This document shows, piece by piece, positions 1 through 8,456 of a stretch of DNA of 64,000 nucleotides (its first letter is position 1; each line of letters starts with the position of its first letter). This DNA is from CAYJDR01 sp964368965 (GTDB taxonomy: Bacteria; Chrysiogenota; Deferribacteres; Deferribacterales; Mucispirillaceae). The stretch covers positions 62,001 through 126,000 of the forward strand of contig CAYJDR010000001.1 of the NCBI GenBank assembly GCA_964368965.1, in the 5' to 3' direction. Made by a program: the position numbers and the translations under genes. The notes under the pieces are model-generated. The model did not search any database. It was not told where the DNA came from and saw only the letters and a program-made list of their open reading frames with translations.

Positions 1-449
1 ATCCGTTCGGCTCAGGTTATCACATTATCCAATCGAAGATTGGGATAGGGTCTGGTGGGCTTGACGGCAAAGGATATATGAATGGCACACAATCACACTT
101 GAAGTTTATCCCTGAGCGTCATACAGATTTTATATTTTCTGTTATAAGTGAAGAGTTTGGGATGATAGGTGGTTGCACGATACTTGGGCTATTTGTGTTG
201 CTATTGTCACGTATATTGGTTGTTGGCATACGGCAAAAAGAGCCCTCTGGTAAGATTATATGCATAGCTGTGGCAGGCTATATATTTTTCCAATTTGTGG
301 TAAATAGTTATATGGTTGTAGGTATGATGCCTGTAGTGGGGATACCGATGCCATTTGTTAGTTATGGTGGTTCATCTATCATATCATTTTTTGCGATGCT
401 TGGGCTTGTAAATTCAGTCCATTTGAAGCGTTTTAAGGATAACGAATAA
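1..449 (+). CDS. rodA: Rod shape-determining protein RodA, C-terminal part (partial)
   Basis: SEDS-family peptidoglycan glycosyltransferase that builds the lateral wall with a class B penicillin-binding protein in the inner membrane. The frame is open from base 3 to the stop at 447-449, so the gene enters from the left and about 148 C-terminal residues are present. Visible family motifs are QSKIGIGSGG, NGTQSHLKFIPERHTDF and, near the end, GIPMPFVSYGG, which is the hallmark of RodA/FtsW/SpoVE. Hydrophobic segments follow the extracytoplasmic loop, as expected. The ATG at 78 is internal, not a start. RodA is preferred to FtsW because of the GTQS...ERHTDFIF loop and the downstream neighbour; this family assignment is from memory of the sequences. 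Confidence 0.93.
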   Translation, partial: PFGSGYHIIQSKIGIGSGGLDGKGYMNGTQSHLKFIPERHTDFIFSVISEEFGMIGGCTILGLFVLLLSRILVVGIRQKEPSGKIICIAVAGYIFFQFVVNSYMVVGMMPVVGIPMPFVSYGGSSIISFFAMLGLVNSVHLKRFKDNE

Positions 450-469
450 TCCTATTTTTTAGAGGTAAC

Positions 470-2863
470 ATGTTTAATAAAGAGTTTTTGACAATCTCGA
501 AACCAGCCAGATATGTTGGCGGTGAGATGAATTCCGTAACTAAAGATAACGCAAGCGAGTGCTTGAGTTTTTGCTTAATATTCCCAGATACTTATGAAAT
601 AGGCTCTAGCCATGTAGGCTATAGGTTGCTTTATGAGCTAGTAAATAAATCTGATAGTGTTTACTGTAGTCGCTTTTTTGCCCCATGGGTAGACGCACTA
701 GAAACATTAAAAGAAAAAGCATTCGTAAGCCTAGAGGAAAAGAAACCACTAAAAGATTTTGATGTGTTAGGCTTTTCACTTCATTATGAAATGTCATATA
801 CAACAACACTTGCAATCATGAAGCATGCAAACATTACACTAAGAAGTAAGGATAGGGCAGAAGATGAGCCTATAATACTTGCTGGTGGTTCATGTACTTA
901 TAATCCTGCTATACTGACTCCGTTTGTTGATGCTTTCTATATTGGTGAAGGCGATGAAGGGTTACGTAATATCCTAGAGTTTATAAAAACATGCAAAGAT
1001 AGTGGACTATCAAGAAATGAAATTTTAGCAAAACTTAATGCAGAGTTTTCATTTATGTACGTTCCAGCAGTTGATGCAGAAAAAATCGTTAAACGTGACA
1101 TGTATAATGGATTTTCAACAAGTGTAGGTTGTACTAAGCCAATCGTTCCGTTAATACCGGCGATACAAGATAGGATATCTGTCGAAATTGCCCGTGGTTG
1201 TTCATCAGGTTGTAGGTTTTGCCAAGCTGGTATGATATATAGGCCAGTTCGTGAGCGTAGTGTCGATTTAGTAATACAAGATGTTATGAACCAGGTAGAG
1301 TCTACAGGTCACTTAGAGGCGTCACTTCTTTCATTATCTACGGGTGATTATTCTGCAATTGAGCCATTAATTTACTCGCTTAATAATAAGCTTGCAGATA
1401 GTCGTGTTTCATTTTCTACGCCGTCATTACGTGCAGATAGTGTAACAGAGGAACTATTTGCAGAACTATCAAAAGTTCGTAAATCAGGCTTTACAATCGC
1501 ACCTGAAGCTGGCAGCGAGCGTATGCGTAAGGTAATTAATAAGAATTTATCAGAAGAAGATATAATAAAAGCAGTTACTACAGCTGCAAACCATGGCTAT
1601 ACGGCTGTGAAGCTATACTTTATGATTGGATTACCGTTTGAAACAGATGAAGATATTATAGGTATTGCAGAGCTATCATCAAGGATAAAATGGGAAGCGA
1701 GGAAAATCACGAAAGCGTTTGATGTTTCTGTGTCTGTATCTCACTTCGTTCCAAAGCCGCATACCCCGTTTGAGAAGTTTGGGCAAGTGAATAAACTTGA
1801 ACTTGAACGTAGAATGTATATGCTTAAAGAAGAGCTTAAAAAACGCAAACTTAAATGTAAATTCCATGATACAAGGATGAGCACAGTTGAAGCCGTTTTA
1901 TCACGTGGTAGTGAAGAAATATCTGACATAATTGAAGATGCTGTTATTAATAAAGGGTTTTACTTAGATGCATGGGGCGAGTTTTTCGACTATCGCAACT
2001 GGGATGCACTATTTTTAGAGCATGGGCAAAAGATAGAAGATTTTGCATCTAAAAGCTACGCAGATGACGAAAAAACTCCATGGCATAATATATCAGTTGG
2101 CCTAACTAGCGACTTTTTCAATAAAGAGCTCGAGAAAGCTAAACAAGAAGTATCAACACCAGATTGTAGATATCATGCATGTAGCAACTGTGGTGTTTGT
2201 GATTTTAAAGAAGTTGAACCAGTTAAAAGTGTTAAGACAGATGTGTATGCATCTCAAAGTGGAACTGAGCCAAAAGTATATGAAAAATATGAAATAACTT
2301 ATGAAAAGACTGATAATGCAAGGTTTTTATCAGCATTAGAGTTAGGGCGAATTTTTTCTCACTCGTTGCGTGTAGCTGGTGCTGATATGAAGTTTTCTGA
2401 AGGCTTCAATCCTCTTCCTAAAATTGTGTTGCATTTACCTCTATCTGTCGGGATGAAGGGTGAGCGTGAAGTCGTTGGTATCGAATGTGTGCCAGTTGAT
2501 ATTGAAGAATTTATCAACAAGCTTAACGCTACTCTGCCTAAAGGTTTGATAGTTAATGATATAAATACTGTTGCAAGCATTAAGTCTGGTGCGGATTTTA
2601 TATCAGATTATAAACTAAGCGATGAATTAGTAGCAATATTTGAAGAGGCTTGCAATAATGAAAATGCCTACTATGAACGTTTATCCAAAAAAGGTGTCAT
2701 GAAAACTATTGCTCTTGCAGATTATTTGATAAACTACGAGGGTGGCATAGTTTCGCTAAAAGCAACTTCTGCTGGTGGCTTTAATTTGAACGAGTTATTT
2801 AAGCGACTCGGTGTTGAAGTGCAAGATATTGATATAACAAGGATTAGTGTAGTAAAGGCATAA
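470..2863 (+). CDS. B12-binding-type radical SAM protein fused to DUF2344 (TIGR03960 + TIGR03936)
   Basis: A 797-residue two-part protein. The N-terminal 190 or so residues resemble the Rossmann-like B12-binding region of this radical SAM group (PDTYEIGSSHVGYRLLYEL). The radical SAM core carries the [4Fe-4S] motif CSSGCRFC at C244, C248 and C251, followed by APEAGSERMR. From about residue 600 a DUF2344 domain begins (YEITYEKTDNARFLSALELG), with a cysteine-containing linker before it (CSNCGVC). The family is widespread and often sits beside rodA or ribosomal/RNase G genes. Its substrate is not established, and a role in RNA modification is only a common guess. Start ATG 470 follows the sequence AGAGGT at a suitable distance, 20 bases after rodA. 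Confidence 0.88.
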   Translation: MFNKEFLTISKPARYVGGEMNSVTKDNASECLSFCLIFPDTYEIGSSHVGYRLLYELVNKSDSVYCSRFFAPWVDALETLKEKAFVSLEEKKPLKDFDVLGFSLHYEMSYTTTLAIMKHANITLRSKDRAEDEPIILAGGSCTYNPAILTPFVDAFYIGEGDEGLRNILEFIKTCKDSGLSRNEILAKLNAEFSFMYVPAVDAEKIVKRDMYNGFSTSVGCTKPIVPLIPAIQDRISVEIARGCSSGCRFCQAGMIYRPVRERSVDLVIQDVMNQVESTGHLEASLLSLSTGDYSAIEPLIYSLNNKLADSRVSFSTPSLRADSVTEELFAELSKVRKSGFTIAPEAGSERMRKVINKNLSEEDIIKAVTTAANHGYTAVKLYFMIGLPFETDEDIIGIAELSSRIKWEARKITKAFDVSVSVSHFVPKPHTPFEKFGQVNKLELERRMYMLKEELKKRKLKCKFHDTRMSTVEAVLSRGSEEISDIIEDAVINKGFYLDAWGEFFDYRNWDALFLEHGQKIEDFASKSYADDEKTPWHNISVGLTSDFFNKELEKAKQEVSTPDCRYHACSNCGVCDFKEVEPVKSVKTDVYASQSGTEPKVYEKYEITYEKTDNARFLSALELGRIFSHSLRVAGADMKFSEGFNPLPKIVLHLPLSVGMKGEREVVGIECVPVDIEEFINKLNATLPKGLIVNDINTVASIKSGADFISDYKLSDELVAIFEEACNNENAYYERLSKKGVMKTIALADYLINYEGGIVSLKATSAGGFNLNELFKRLGVEVQDIDITRISVVKA

Positions 2864-2866
2864 TTC

Positions 2867-3655
2867 ATGAGTGATGCAAAACTTTTTTTTGAGCATTTGT
2901 ATGATAACTATAATAGGCGCGAATATATTTGCACTGATCCAATTAAATACCCTTATGAAGTTGAAGGTAATGTTGAATTTATTGCATTTACATCAGCCAT
3001 GTTTGCGTATGGCAACGTGCAAGCAATACAGAAATTTTTAGACAAGTACTTTAAGATTGCAGGTAGCGAGCCTACTAGTTTAAAAACGGATATTGATGAT
3101 AGCTTATATTATAGGTTTCAGTCAAAAGAAGATGTTGCAGAATATTCTAGACTGATGAAAGCCATTTATCGAGATTATGGAAGTTTAGAAAACTTTTTCA
3201 AAGATAGCGGTGTCACTAATATAAACGATTGTGATAAAGCCATAAAGCGTATGCGTGAAATGAGTTCAAATACGCACGGCATAAACTTTTTGCTAACAGT
3301 GCCAAAATCATCTACGTCAAAGCGTTTGTATATGTTTCTACGTTGGATGGTGCGCAAAGATAATATCGACTTAGGGTTGTGGAGTTTGTTTGATAAATCA
3401 TCGCTTTATATGCCTGTTGATGTACATATATCACGCATGGCTGAGATGATTGGGATTGTATCAAGTGGTGCAAAAGGGCGTAAATCAGTTGAGCAAATCA
3501 CTGATTTTTTTAGACAACTAACACCTGATGACCCAGCAAAGTATGATTTTGCAATATCACGGTTAGGAATAAGTTTAAACTGTAAGTATATGCACAACGA
3601 ATTGTGTGAAAAATGTGTGCATAATAAGTGTTGTTTGTATAAAAAGATTATTTAA
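2867..3655 (+). CDS. TIGR02757 / DUF2400 family protein
   Basis: A 262-residue cytoplasmic protein of the TIGR02757 family, conserved in many bacteria but without a proven function. Recognisable family features are the N-terminal YICTDPIKYPYEV segment, FTSAMFAYGNVQAI, the central LNMFLRWMVRKD-like stretch (here LYMFLRWMVRKD), DLGLW and VPVDVHI-like (MPVDVHISRMAE), and a cysteine-rich C-terminus (C...CEKCVHNKCC) that could bind metal. The helix-rich fold has been compared with HhH-GPD DNA glycosylases. That is family knowledge, not something proven here. It starts 3 bases after the radical SAM gene and is probably co-transcribed with it. Confidence 0.85.
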   Translation: MSDAKLFFEHLYDNYNRREYICTDPIKYPYEVEGNVEFIAFTSAMFAYGNVQAIQKFLDKYFKIAGSEPTSLKTDIDDSLYYRFQSKEDVAEYSRLMKAIYRDYGSLENFFKDSGVTNINDCDKAIKRMREMSSNTHGINFLLTVPKSSTSKRLYMFLRWMVRKDNIDLGLWSLFDKSSLYMPVDVHISRMAEMIGIVSSGAKGRKSVEQITDFFRQLTPDDPAKYDFAISRLGISLNCKYMHNELCEKCVHNKCCLYKKII

Positions 3656-3726
3656 GTATTATTACAACTTAGCGACTTTTTAACGAAGTATGTGGGTTTG
3701 TATTGATATAGAAGTCAGTCTTTTTG

Positions 3727-3755
3727 TTGACAAGTGGAAGAAATAGGAGTAAATT
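3727..3755 (+). promoter_or_regulatory. Predicted sigma-70 promoter for trxA
   Basis: TTGACA at 3727-3732 is separated by 17 bases from TAAATT at 3750-3755. A strong ribosome binding site, GGAGG at 3769-3773, lies ahead of the thioredoxin ATG at 3782. The -35 is perfect and the -10 matches 4 of 6 positions. Confidence 0.6.
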
Positions 3756-3781
3756 TTAATTATTGTACGGAGGATAATTAA

Positions 3782-4099
3782 ATGGCGAATACATTTAGTA
3801 CTGAAAATTTTGAAGCAGAAGTTATTTCTTGTGAAATGCCTGTATTAGTAGACTTTTGGGCAGTATGGTGCGCACCTTGTAAGATGCTTACACCTACTAT
3901 TGATGGCCTAGCTACTGAGTTTGAAGGCAAAGCGAAAGTTGGTAAAGTAAACGTTGACGAAAACCAAGAGATCGCTAGTAAGTATGGCGTTATGAGTATC
4001 CCTACGGTTATGATATTCAAAGGCGGACAAGTTGTAGAACAATTTGTTGGTGTGCAACCAAAAGGCACTTACGTAGAAGCGTTAAACAAATACTTATAA
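3782..4099 (+). CDS. trxA: Thioredoxin
   Basis: Small cytoplasmic dithiol reductant, 105 residues, the usual length. The redox motif is WCAPCK (residues 29-34), preceded by VDFWA. The cis-proline loop is SIPTVMIF and the C-terminal glycine is present in FVGVQPKG. It reduces disulfides in ribonucleotide reductase, peroxiredoxins and other partners; a Bcp-type peroxiredoxin is encoded later in this window. The gene is probably monocistronic: it has its own promoter-like sequence and ends in a strong terminator hairpin. Confidence 0.96.
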   Translation: MANTFSTENFEAEVISCEMPVLVDFWAVWCAPCKMLTPTIDGLATEFEGKAKVGKVNVDENQEIASKYGVMSIPTVMIFKGGQVVEQFVGVQPKGTYVEALNKYL

Positions 4100-4109
4100 T
4101 ATCAAGCAA

Positions 4110-4136
4110 AGCGGGGCATTCAGCTCCGCTTTTTTT
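4110..4136 (+). terminator. Rho-independent terminator of trxA
   Basis: Eight-base-pair stem AGCGGGGC/GCTCCGCT (one G-T wobble) with a five-base loop ATTCA, followed by a run of seven T. Confidence 0.85.
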
Positions 4137-4218
4137 ATATCATCACATGAACAGATCAGTTATGTATCATAAGCAATTTTAAAATATATTAGTTAAGTTT
4201 AGGTTAGTAATTCAACAT

Positions 4219-4245
4219 AAAAAAAACGCCTATATATTATAGGCG
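4219..4245 (-). terminator. Rho-independent terminator of the IHF/HU gene
   Basis: Perfect eight-base-pair inverted repeat CGCCTATA/TATAGGCG (4227-4234 and 4238-4245) with a three-base loop. On the minus strand it is followed by eight T (A-run 4219-4226), so it ends the leftward transcript from 4337-4618. The bases between this and the trxA terminator (4137-4218) hold nothing I recognise. Confidence 0.8.
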
Positions 4246-4336
4246 CAAAAATATTGATATGTTTTAAATGTACTAACACTATTGAATATTCTCAATAAAA
4301 TGCAACGTAAGTTGCAGCCGGAGCGTAAATAGAGGT

Positions 4337-4618
4337 TTAAGACTCAATCAAAGATTCTTTAATCTCTTTCCCAGGTTTAAAATATGGTACGCGTTTTTCA
4401 GGTACTTCAACAGTAACGCCTGTTTTAGGGTTTCTGCCAGTTTTCGCGTTTTTTGTACGGATTTTGAAGCTACCAAAACCACGTATTTCCACTTTTTCAC
4501 CGTTTTTTAAAGCGTCCCTGATTGATAAAAAAACAGAGTTGATGATGTATTCAACTTGCTTTTTAGTCATATTAGGGTAGTTGAGAGCGATTTGTTCGAT
4601 TAATTCGGACTTTGTCAT
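4337..4618 (-). CDS. ihfB: HU/IHF family DNA-bending protein, IHF-beta-like
   Basis: A 93-residue histone-like protein that binds and bends DNA as a dimer. The N-terminus MTKSELIEQIA, the core IRGFGSF, the minor-groove arm RNPKTG and the C-terminal YFKPGKEIKE are all present. The MTKSELIE start and the VPYFKPGKE ending resemble IHF beta more than HU, although single-gene HU/IHF homologues in many phyla blur the distinction. A GGGGGA ribosome binding site lies about seven bases upstream of the ATG. It is transcribed alone, divergent from murJ and convergent with trxA. Confidence 0.85.
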   Translation of the reverse strand: MTKSELIEQIALNYPNMTKKQVEYIINSVFLSIRDALKNGEKVEIRGFGSFKIRTKNAKTGRNPKTGVTVEVPEKRVPYFKPGKEIKESLIES

Positions 4619-4765
4619 AAATGTTCCCCCATGTACTAAATTCTTTAAATTATCTAACTATAACGCATACTTACGTAAAAGTAAAGCATTTGATTGTGTT
4701 ATATGCAAAAAATATGTTTATTTGATGTTTTTTTAACATTTATATTGAATAAGAGTTGTTTGTAA

Positions 4766-4795
4766 TTGACAATTAGGCATTAAAACAGGTATTAT
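4766..4795 (+). promoter_or_regulatory. Predicted sigma-70 promoter for murJ operon
   Basis: TTGACA at 4766-4771, an 18-base spacer, then TATTAT at 4790-4795 (5 of 6 matches). It lies in the divergent gap between the IHF/HU gene and murJ, about 40 bases upstream of the ATG. Confidence 0.6.
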
Positions 4796-4837
4796 TAAAC
4801 TAATCGGCTATAATTAAAATATAGGTTGTTTTATTTA

Positions 4838-6319
4838 ATGTATAATTTTATTTTTAACGTTTTGAGGTCTAGTATTGGCATACTGTTTAGCCGTGTGTTT
4901 GGCTTATTGCGTGATATTGCGATAGCTACATACTATGGTGCATCAGGTTTGACTGATATATTCTTTGTTGCGCTGGCTATTCCGAACTTGTTTCGTCAAT
5001 TTTTTGTCGAAGGTGCAATGACTTCTGCATTTATGCCGTTTTTAGCTGAAAAGTTGAAAAATGGTGGCAAGGCAGCTCAAAATGCATACCTCACACAGTT
5101 AATCTTAATTCAAGCACTCATTGTGTTTATAATTTGCGCTTTAGTTATGATATTTGCAGCATATGTTATGCGTATGTTTTTACCTGGGTTTTCAGGTGAC
5201 CCTGCCTTATTTTCTACAGGTGTTCAACAGTTGCGTATTATTATGCCTTTTTTATTAGTAGTTACTATTTGTGGTATGTTATCAGGGTATTTGAATAGCC
5301 ATAATGGATATTTTGTATCTTACGCTTCAAGCGCTATATACAACATTGCAATGATTTGTGGTGCATGGTTAGGTTATGTTCGCTCTGGTGATATCGCATA
5401 TCTATCTTATAGTGTGCTTGCAGGTGGTCTTCTTCAGCTTGTTGTTGTGTATGTAGCTGCAAAGATATACGGCTTTAAGTTTATAAAAGGCACAGCGTTT
5501 GATGGTGCTGTTAAAAAAACTTATACTTTGCTTTTGCCATCTATCGCAGGTGTTGGTATAAGTCAGTTAAACTTTCTCGTTGGTAGGATATTGGCATCAT
5601 ACCTTGCACTTGGTAGTATCTCGTGGTTGTTTTATGCAAATAGGTTGTTCCAGTTTCCGTTAGGGGTGTTTTCGATTGCGATTGCAACCGTATCATTGAC
5701 AGGGTTATCACATGCACGTGCAAATGAAGACCTAGAACAACGTACTTTATTAATAACAAAGTCACTTTTATCGACATTGACTATTATATTGCCAGCAAGC
5801 ATTGGTTTAATTGGGTTATCTTATGAAATCGTATCACTAATATATGAGCGAGATGCATTCACAGCGACTGATGCTCAAAACACAGCATATGCACTCTCTA
5901 TGTATTCATTAGGTTTGATATTCTTTTCATTGGTGAATATTTTATCTAGAGTTTTTCACTCGGATAAGGATACTAAAACACCTGTAAAGTGTGCTGTTTA
6001 TGGATTTACAGTTAATATTATTATGAACTTAGCATTGATGAATAACATGGGGCATGTGGGGATTGCGCTCGCATCGTCAATCGCAGCAGCTGTTAATGCG
6101 ATAATGTTATATAAAAATATGAAAGGCTATCAGTTCCCATTTTCTGAAAACCTGAATTTGATAATGAAAATTTTGCTTGCTAGTATAACTATGGCTGTGT
6201 TTATGGTTTACCTTAAACACGTTGAGTTGCATGTTTTATTTAACATTTTAATTTGTATGGTTGTCTACTTTGTTATGTTATTTATGATGAAGGTAAACAT
6301 ATATAGGTTGTTTAAATGA
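4838..6319 (+). CDS. murJ: Lipid II flippase MurJ (MviN)
   Basis: MOP-superfamily flippase that moves lipid II across the inner membrane for peptidoglycan synthesis; about 493 residues with some 14 hydrophobic segments. The diagnostic N-terminus is SRVFGLLRDIAIATYYG, followed by DIFFVALAIPNLFRQFFVEGA and AFMPF. ATG 4838 is chosen. An in-frame TTG at 4826 would add only four residues and has no better ribosome binding site. It overlaps dtd by four bases (ATGA), so translation is probably coupled. With rodA at the left edge of the window this gives two cell-wall membrane proteins. Confidence 0.93.
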   Translation: MYNFIFNVLRSSIGILFSRVFGLLRDIAIATYYGASGLTDIFFVALAIPNLFRQFFVEGAMTSAFMPFLAEKLKNGGKAAQNAYLTQLILIQALIVFIICALVMIFAAYVMRMFLPGFSGDPALFSTGVQQLRIIMPFLLVVTICGMLSGYLNSHNGYFVSYASSAIYNIAMICGAWLGYVRSGDIAYLSYSVLAGGLLQLVVVYVAAKIYGFKFIKGTAFDGAVKKTYTLLLPSIAGVGISQLNFLVGRILASYLALGSISWLFYANRLFQFPLGVFSIAIATVSLTGLSHARANEDLEQRTLLITKSLLSTLTIILPASIGLIGLSYEIVSLIYERDAFTATDAQNTAYALSMYSLGLIFFSLVNILSRVFHSDKDTKTPVKCAVYGFTVNIIMNLALMNNMGHVGIALASSIAAAVNAIMLYKNMKGYQFPFSENLNLIMKILLASITMAVFMVYLKHVELHVLFNILICMVVYFVMLFMMKVNIYRLFK

Positions 6320-6765
6320 GGATGTGTGTACAACGTGTGCTTAGTGCGTCTGTAGATGTCGAAGGTGTGCGTATATCAGAGATAGGCAAAGGGCTTTTAG
6401 TGTTGTTGGGTGTTGAAAGTGGTGATGAAAATTCATTTATAAAATGGTGTGTAAACAAGGTTGCAAATCTGCGAATATTCCCTGATGAAGCTGGTAAAAT
6501 GTCACTATCAGCAAAAGATTTAGGCTTGCAAGTTATTGTTGTTAGCCAATTTACATTAGCAGGTAATTGCGATAATGGACGAAGGCCTGATTTTACGAAT
6601 GCGGAGCGTCCAGAACGTGCAGAGAAAATGTATGAAGGATTTATATCTGAGCTACAAAAAGAGCTTGGCGAAGGAAATGTTTTTGGTGGTTCATTTGGTG
6701 CTGATATGAAAGTTGCACTCGTAAACGATGGCCCAGTTACAATAATTATAGATAAAAAACAATAG
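6316..6765 (+). CDS. dtd: D-aminoacyl-tRNA deacylase
   Basis: Cytoplasmic proofreading enzyme of 149 residues that hydrolyses D-amino acids (and glycine on tRNA-Ala) from mischarged tRNA. The family motifs are SQFTLAGN in the middle and the Gly-cisPro motif in NDGPVTI near the C-terminus; both line the chiral-selective pocket. The N-terminal MRMCVQRVLSASV is typical (MRAVVQRV-like). Its start overlaps the murJ stop by four bases. The sequence is complete with no missing motif. Confidence 0.93.
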   Translation: MRMCVQRVLSASVDVEGVRISEIGKGLLVLLGVESGDENSFIKWCVNKVANLRIFPDEAGKMSLSAKDLGLQVIVVSQFTLAGNCDNGRRPDFTNAERPERAEKMYEGFISELQKELGEGNVFGGSFGADMKVALVNDGPVTIIIDKKQ

Positions 6766-6773
6766 AGGAAGCT

Positions 6774-7400
6774 ATGAAATTAGACGTAATGATACTAACA
6801 GAGCTAAGTGAGAATTGCTATTTGCTACATGATGATAACGAAGGTGTTATATTTGACCCAGGTGGCGATTTTAACTTAATAGAAGAATATTTAACTGAAA
6901 AAAATATTAAAGTAAAAATGATTTTAAACACTCATGGCCACTTTGACCATATTGGTGCAGTTGAAGAGCTTAAAAAATTTAGTGGTGCAAAATTCTACAT
7001 GCATAAAGATGATGCTGAATTATTGCCAGAGTTTGCAAAATCTGCAAGCAATTTTGGTATTGAATCATTTGAACCACCTGTTGTTGATGAGTATGTTGTA
7101 GATGGGCAAGTTGTCGCATTTAATGGTGTTGAGATACACGTTATCCATACACCAGGTCACTCAAAGGGTAGCGTGTGCTACTATATTCCTAGTGAGAGCT
7201 TGTTGATATCTGGTGATACATTATTTTTTGAGTCAGTCGGTAGGAGTGATTTTCCATACTCTAACACTCGCGACTTGATACGCTCTGTTAAAGATAAGCT
7301 TTACACATTGCCTGATGAAACGATTGTTTGCCCTGGTCATAGCTGTAGCACTAAAATCGGTTATGAAAAACAATTCAATCCACATGTTAAACCTGACTAG
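6774..7400 (+). CDS. Metallo-beta-lactamase fold hydrolase, YcbL/glyoxalase II-like
   Basis: A 208-residue cytoplasmic MBL-fold enzyme. The metal motif is THGHFDHIG (HxHxDH), followed by HTPGHSKGS, SGDTLF and CPGHSCSTK, giving the full set of metal ligands for a dinuclear site. The segment FFESVGRSDFP is typical of the short YcbL-like group, which lacks the C-terminal glutathione-binding domain of true glyoxalase II. It probably hydrolyses a thioester, perhaps S-lactoyl-glutathione or a similar compound, but the substrate cannot be read from the sequence. It lies eight bases after dtd in the same operon, and its start has a GAGGAAG ribosome binding site. Confidence 0.87.
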   Translation: MKLDVMILTELSENCYLLHDDNEGVIFDPGGDFNLIEEYLTEKNIKVKMILNTHGHFDHIGAVEELKKFSGAKFYMHKDDAELLPEFAKSASNFGIESFEPPVVDEYVVDGQVVAFNGVEIHVIHTPGHSKGSVCYYIPSESLLISGDTLFFESVGRSDFPYSNTRDLIRSVKDKLYTLPDETIVCPGHSCSTKIGYEKQFNPHVKPD

Positions 7401-7406
7401 TTTTGT

Positions 7407-7434
7407 TTGACATATAAATAAATAAGGTTATAAT
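7407..7434 (+). promoter_or_regulatory. Near-perfect sigma-70 promoter overlapping the start of tsaB
   Basis: TTGACA at 7407-7412, a 16-base spacer and TATAAT at 7429-7434. The expected transcription start would fall near 7440-7441, on or just after the tsaB ATG at 7438. Confidence 0.5.
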
Positions 7435-7437
7435 GAA

Positions 7438-8019
7438 ATGCTAAGATTGTTTATAGATACGTCGAGCGAGTATTTGTCTGTTGTGTTGACTGACGATTGC
7501 GTTATTACAGCAGTGCATAGGGCGAAGGTTGGCAGGCGTATGAGCGAAGTGCTACATAAAGTTATTGATGATTTTTTAAATACTAGTGGCGTTAATGTTA
7601 CAGCGATTGATGAATTTTATGCAATTGTTGGGCCTGGTTCGTTCACGGGCGTTCGTATTGGTGTTTCGATGGTTATGGGGCTTGCTGAGGGTGCGGGTAA
7701 ACCATGTTATGGATTATCTTCACTTGACATTGCGGCATTAAGTAATAAATTTAGTAGTGAGTTTGATGTTATATCATCATTAAAAGGTGAAATATATGCC
7801 TTGAAACACTACAATTTTGCTAACAATAACCACTCAGAATATCAAACAATAGAACTTAGCTCTACTGATGGCTACATACAAGTAAATACAGGCTTAGGCA
7901 CGTATGCAAAACTTGAAGATGCCGTACAGGATGAGCGTTTTTTAGCGTTTAGGTGCGAATGCACTCCGCTTTATTTAAGGAAATCAGAAGTTGAAATCAT
8001 TGCAGATAGTAAAGGCTGA
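7438..8019 (+). CDS. tsaB: tRNA threonylcarbamoyladenosine biosynthesis protein TsaB
   Basis: Partner of TsaD in making the t6A modification of ANN-decoding tRNAs. The ASKHA-fold N-terminus is LFIDTSSEYLSVVL and the conserved loop is VGPGSFTGVRIG (about residues 62-73). At 193 residues it is shorter than the usual 220-240, mainly in the C-terminal half. ATG 7438 is required because DTS begins at residue 7. An AAGG sequence lies about ten bases upstream, but a consensus promoter also covers this site (see the promoter entry). It overlaps rimI by 29 bases, a classic tsaB-rimI pairing. TsaC is encoded at 21600-22175; TsaD and TsaE are not in the window. Confidence 0.9.
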   Translation: MLRLFIDTSSEYLSVVLTDDCVITAVHRAKVGRRMSEVLHKVIDDFLNTSGVNVTAIDEFYAIVGPGSFTGVRIGVSMVMGLAEGAGKPCYGLSSLDIAALSNKFSSEFDVISSLKGEIYALKHYNFANNNHSEYQTIELSSTDGYIQVNTGLGTYAKLEDAVQDERFLAFRCECTPLYLRKSEVEIIADSKG

Positions 8020-8428
8020 TTACAACGCTCACATTAAATGTATTGTTGATATCGAGCGCCAAATTGCACATGATGCATGGGATGAAAGTTATTTTGTTGC
8101 TGAATTTCAAGCGGCTCATTCGCATGTTTATGTTGCAATAATTGGTAATGTTGTTGTTGGGTTCGTGATATTTTGGGACTTGGGTGTTGAGTGCGAGATA
8201 ATTAACATAGCTGTTGCACCAAACTATATGCGCAAAGGTATCGGCGATAAAATGTTGTCGTTTGCGCTTGATAGTATGGGTAAAGGTAAAACATGCTTCC
8301 TAGAAGTTGATGTTGAAAATATACCGGCTATTGGGTTATATAATAAATACGGGTTTGAAGCCTGTGGTGAAATAAAGGATTATTACGGCGTAGGCAAGCA
8401 TGCCTTTCGTATGATCAAGTATTTATAA
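7991..8428 (+). CDS. rimI: Ribosomal-protein-alanine N-acetyltransferase RimI-like (GNAT)
   Basis: A 145-residue GNAT-fold acetyltransferase. The acetyl-CoA loop is VAPNYMRKGIGDKML (the R/Q-x-x-G-x-G/A motif), followed by FLEVDVENIPAIGLYNKYGF, the typical RimI signature. RimI acetylates the N-terminal alanine of ribosomal protein S18, or other N-termini in bacteria with relaxed specificity. The start is TTG 7991, about nine bases after an AAGGA, inside the end of tsaB. No later start keeps the family N-terminus. Position next to tsaB supports the assignment. Confidence 0.87.
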   Translation: MKSLQIVKADYNAHIKCIVDIERQIAHDAWDESYFVAEFQAAHSHVYVAIIGNVVVGFVIFWDLGVECEIINIAVAPNYMRKGIGDKMLSFALDSMGKGKTCFLEVDVENIPAIGLYNKYGFEACGEIKDYYGVGKHAFRMIKYL

Positions 8429-8456
8429 TAGTTTATTTTTTTAGAGGGGTATTCTG

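Noticed and set aside
4137..4218. Small gene or RNA between the trxA and IHF/HU terminators
   Set aside because: No open frame with a ribosome site and no structured element beyond the two terminators.
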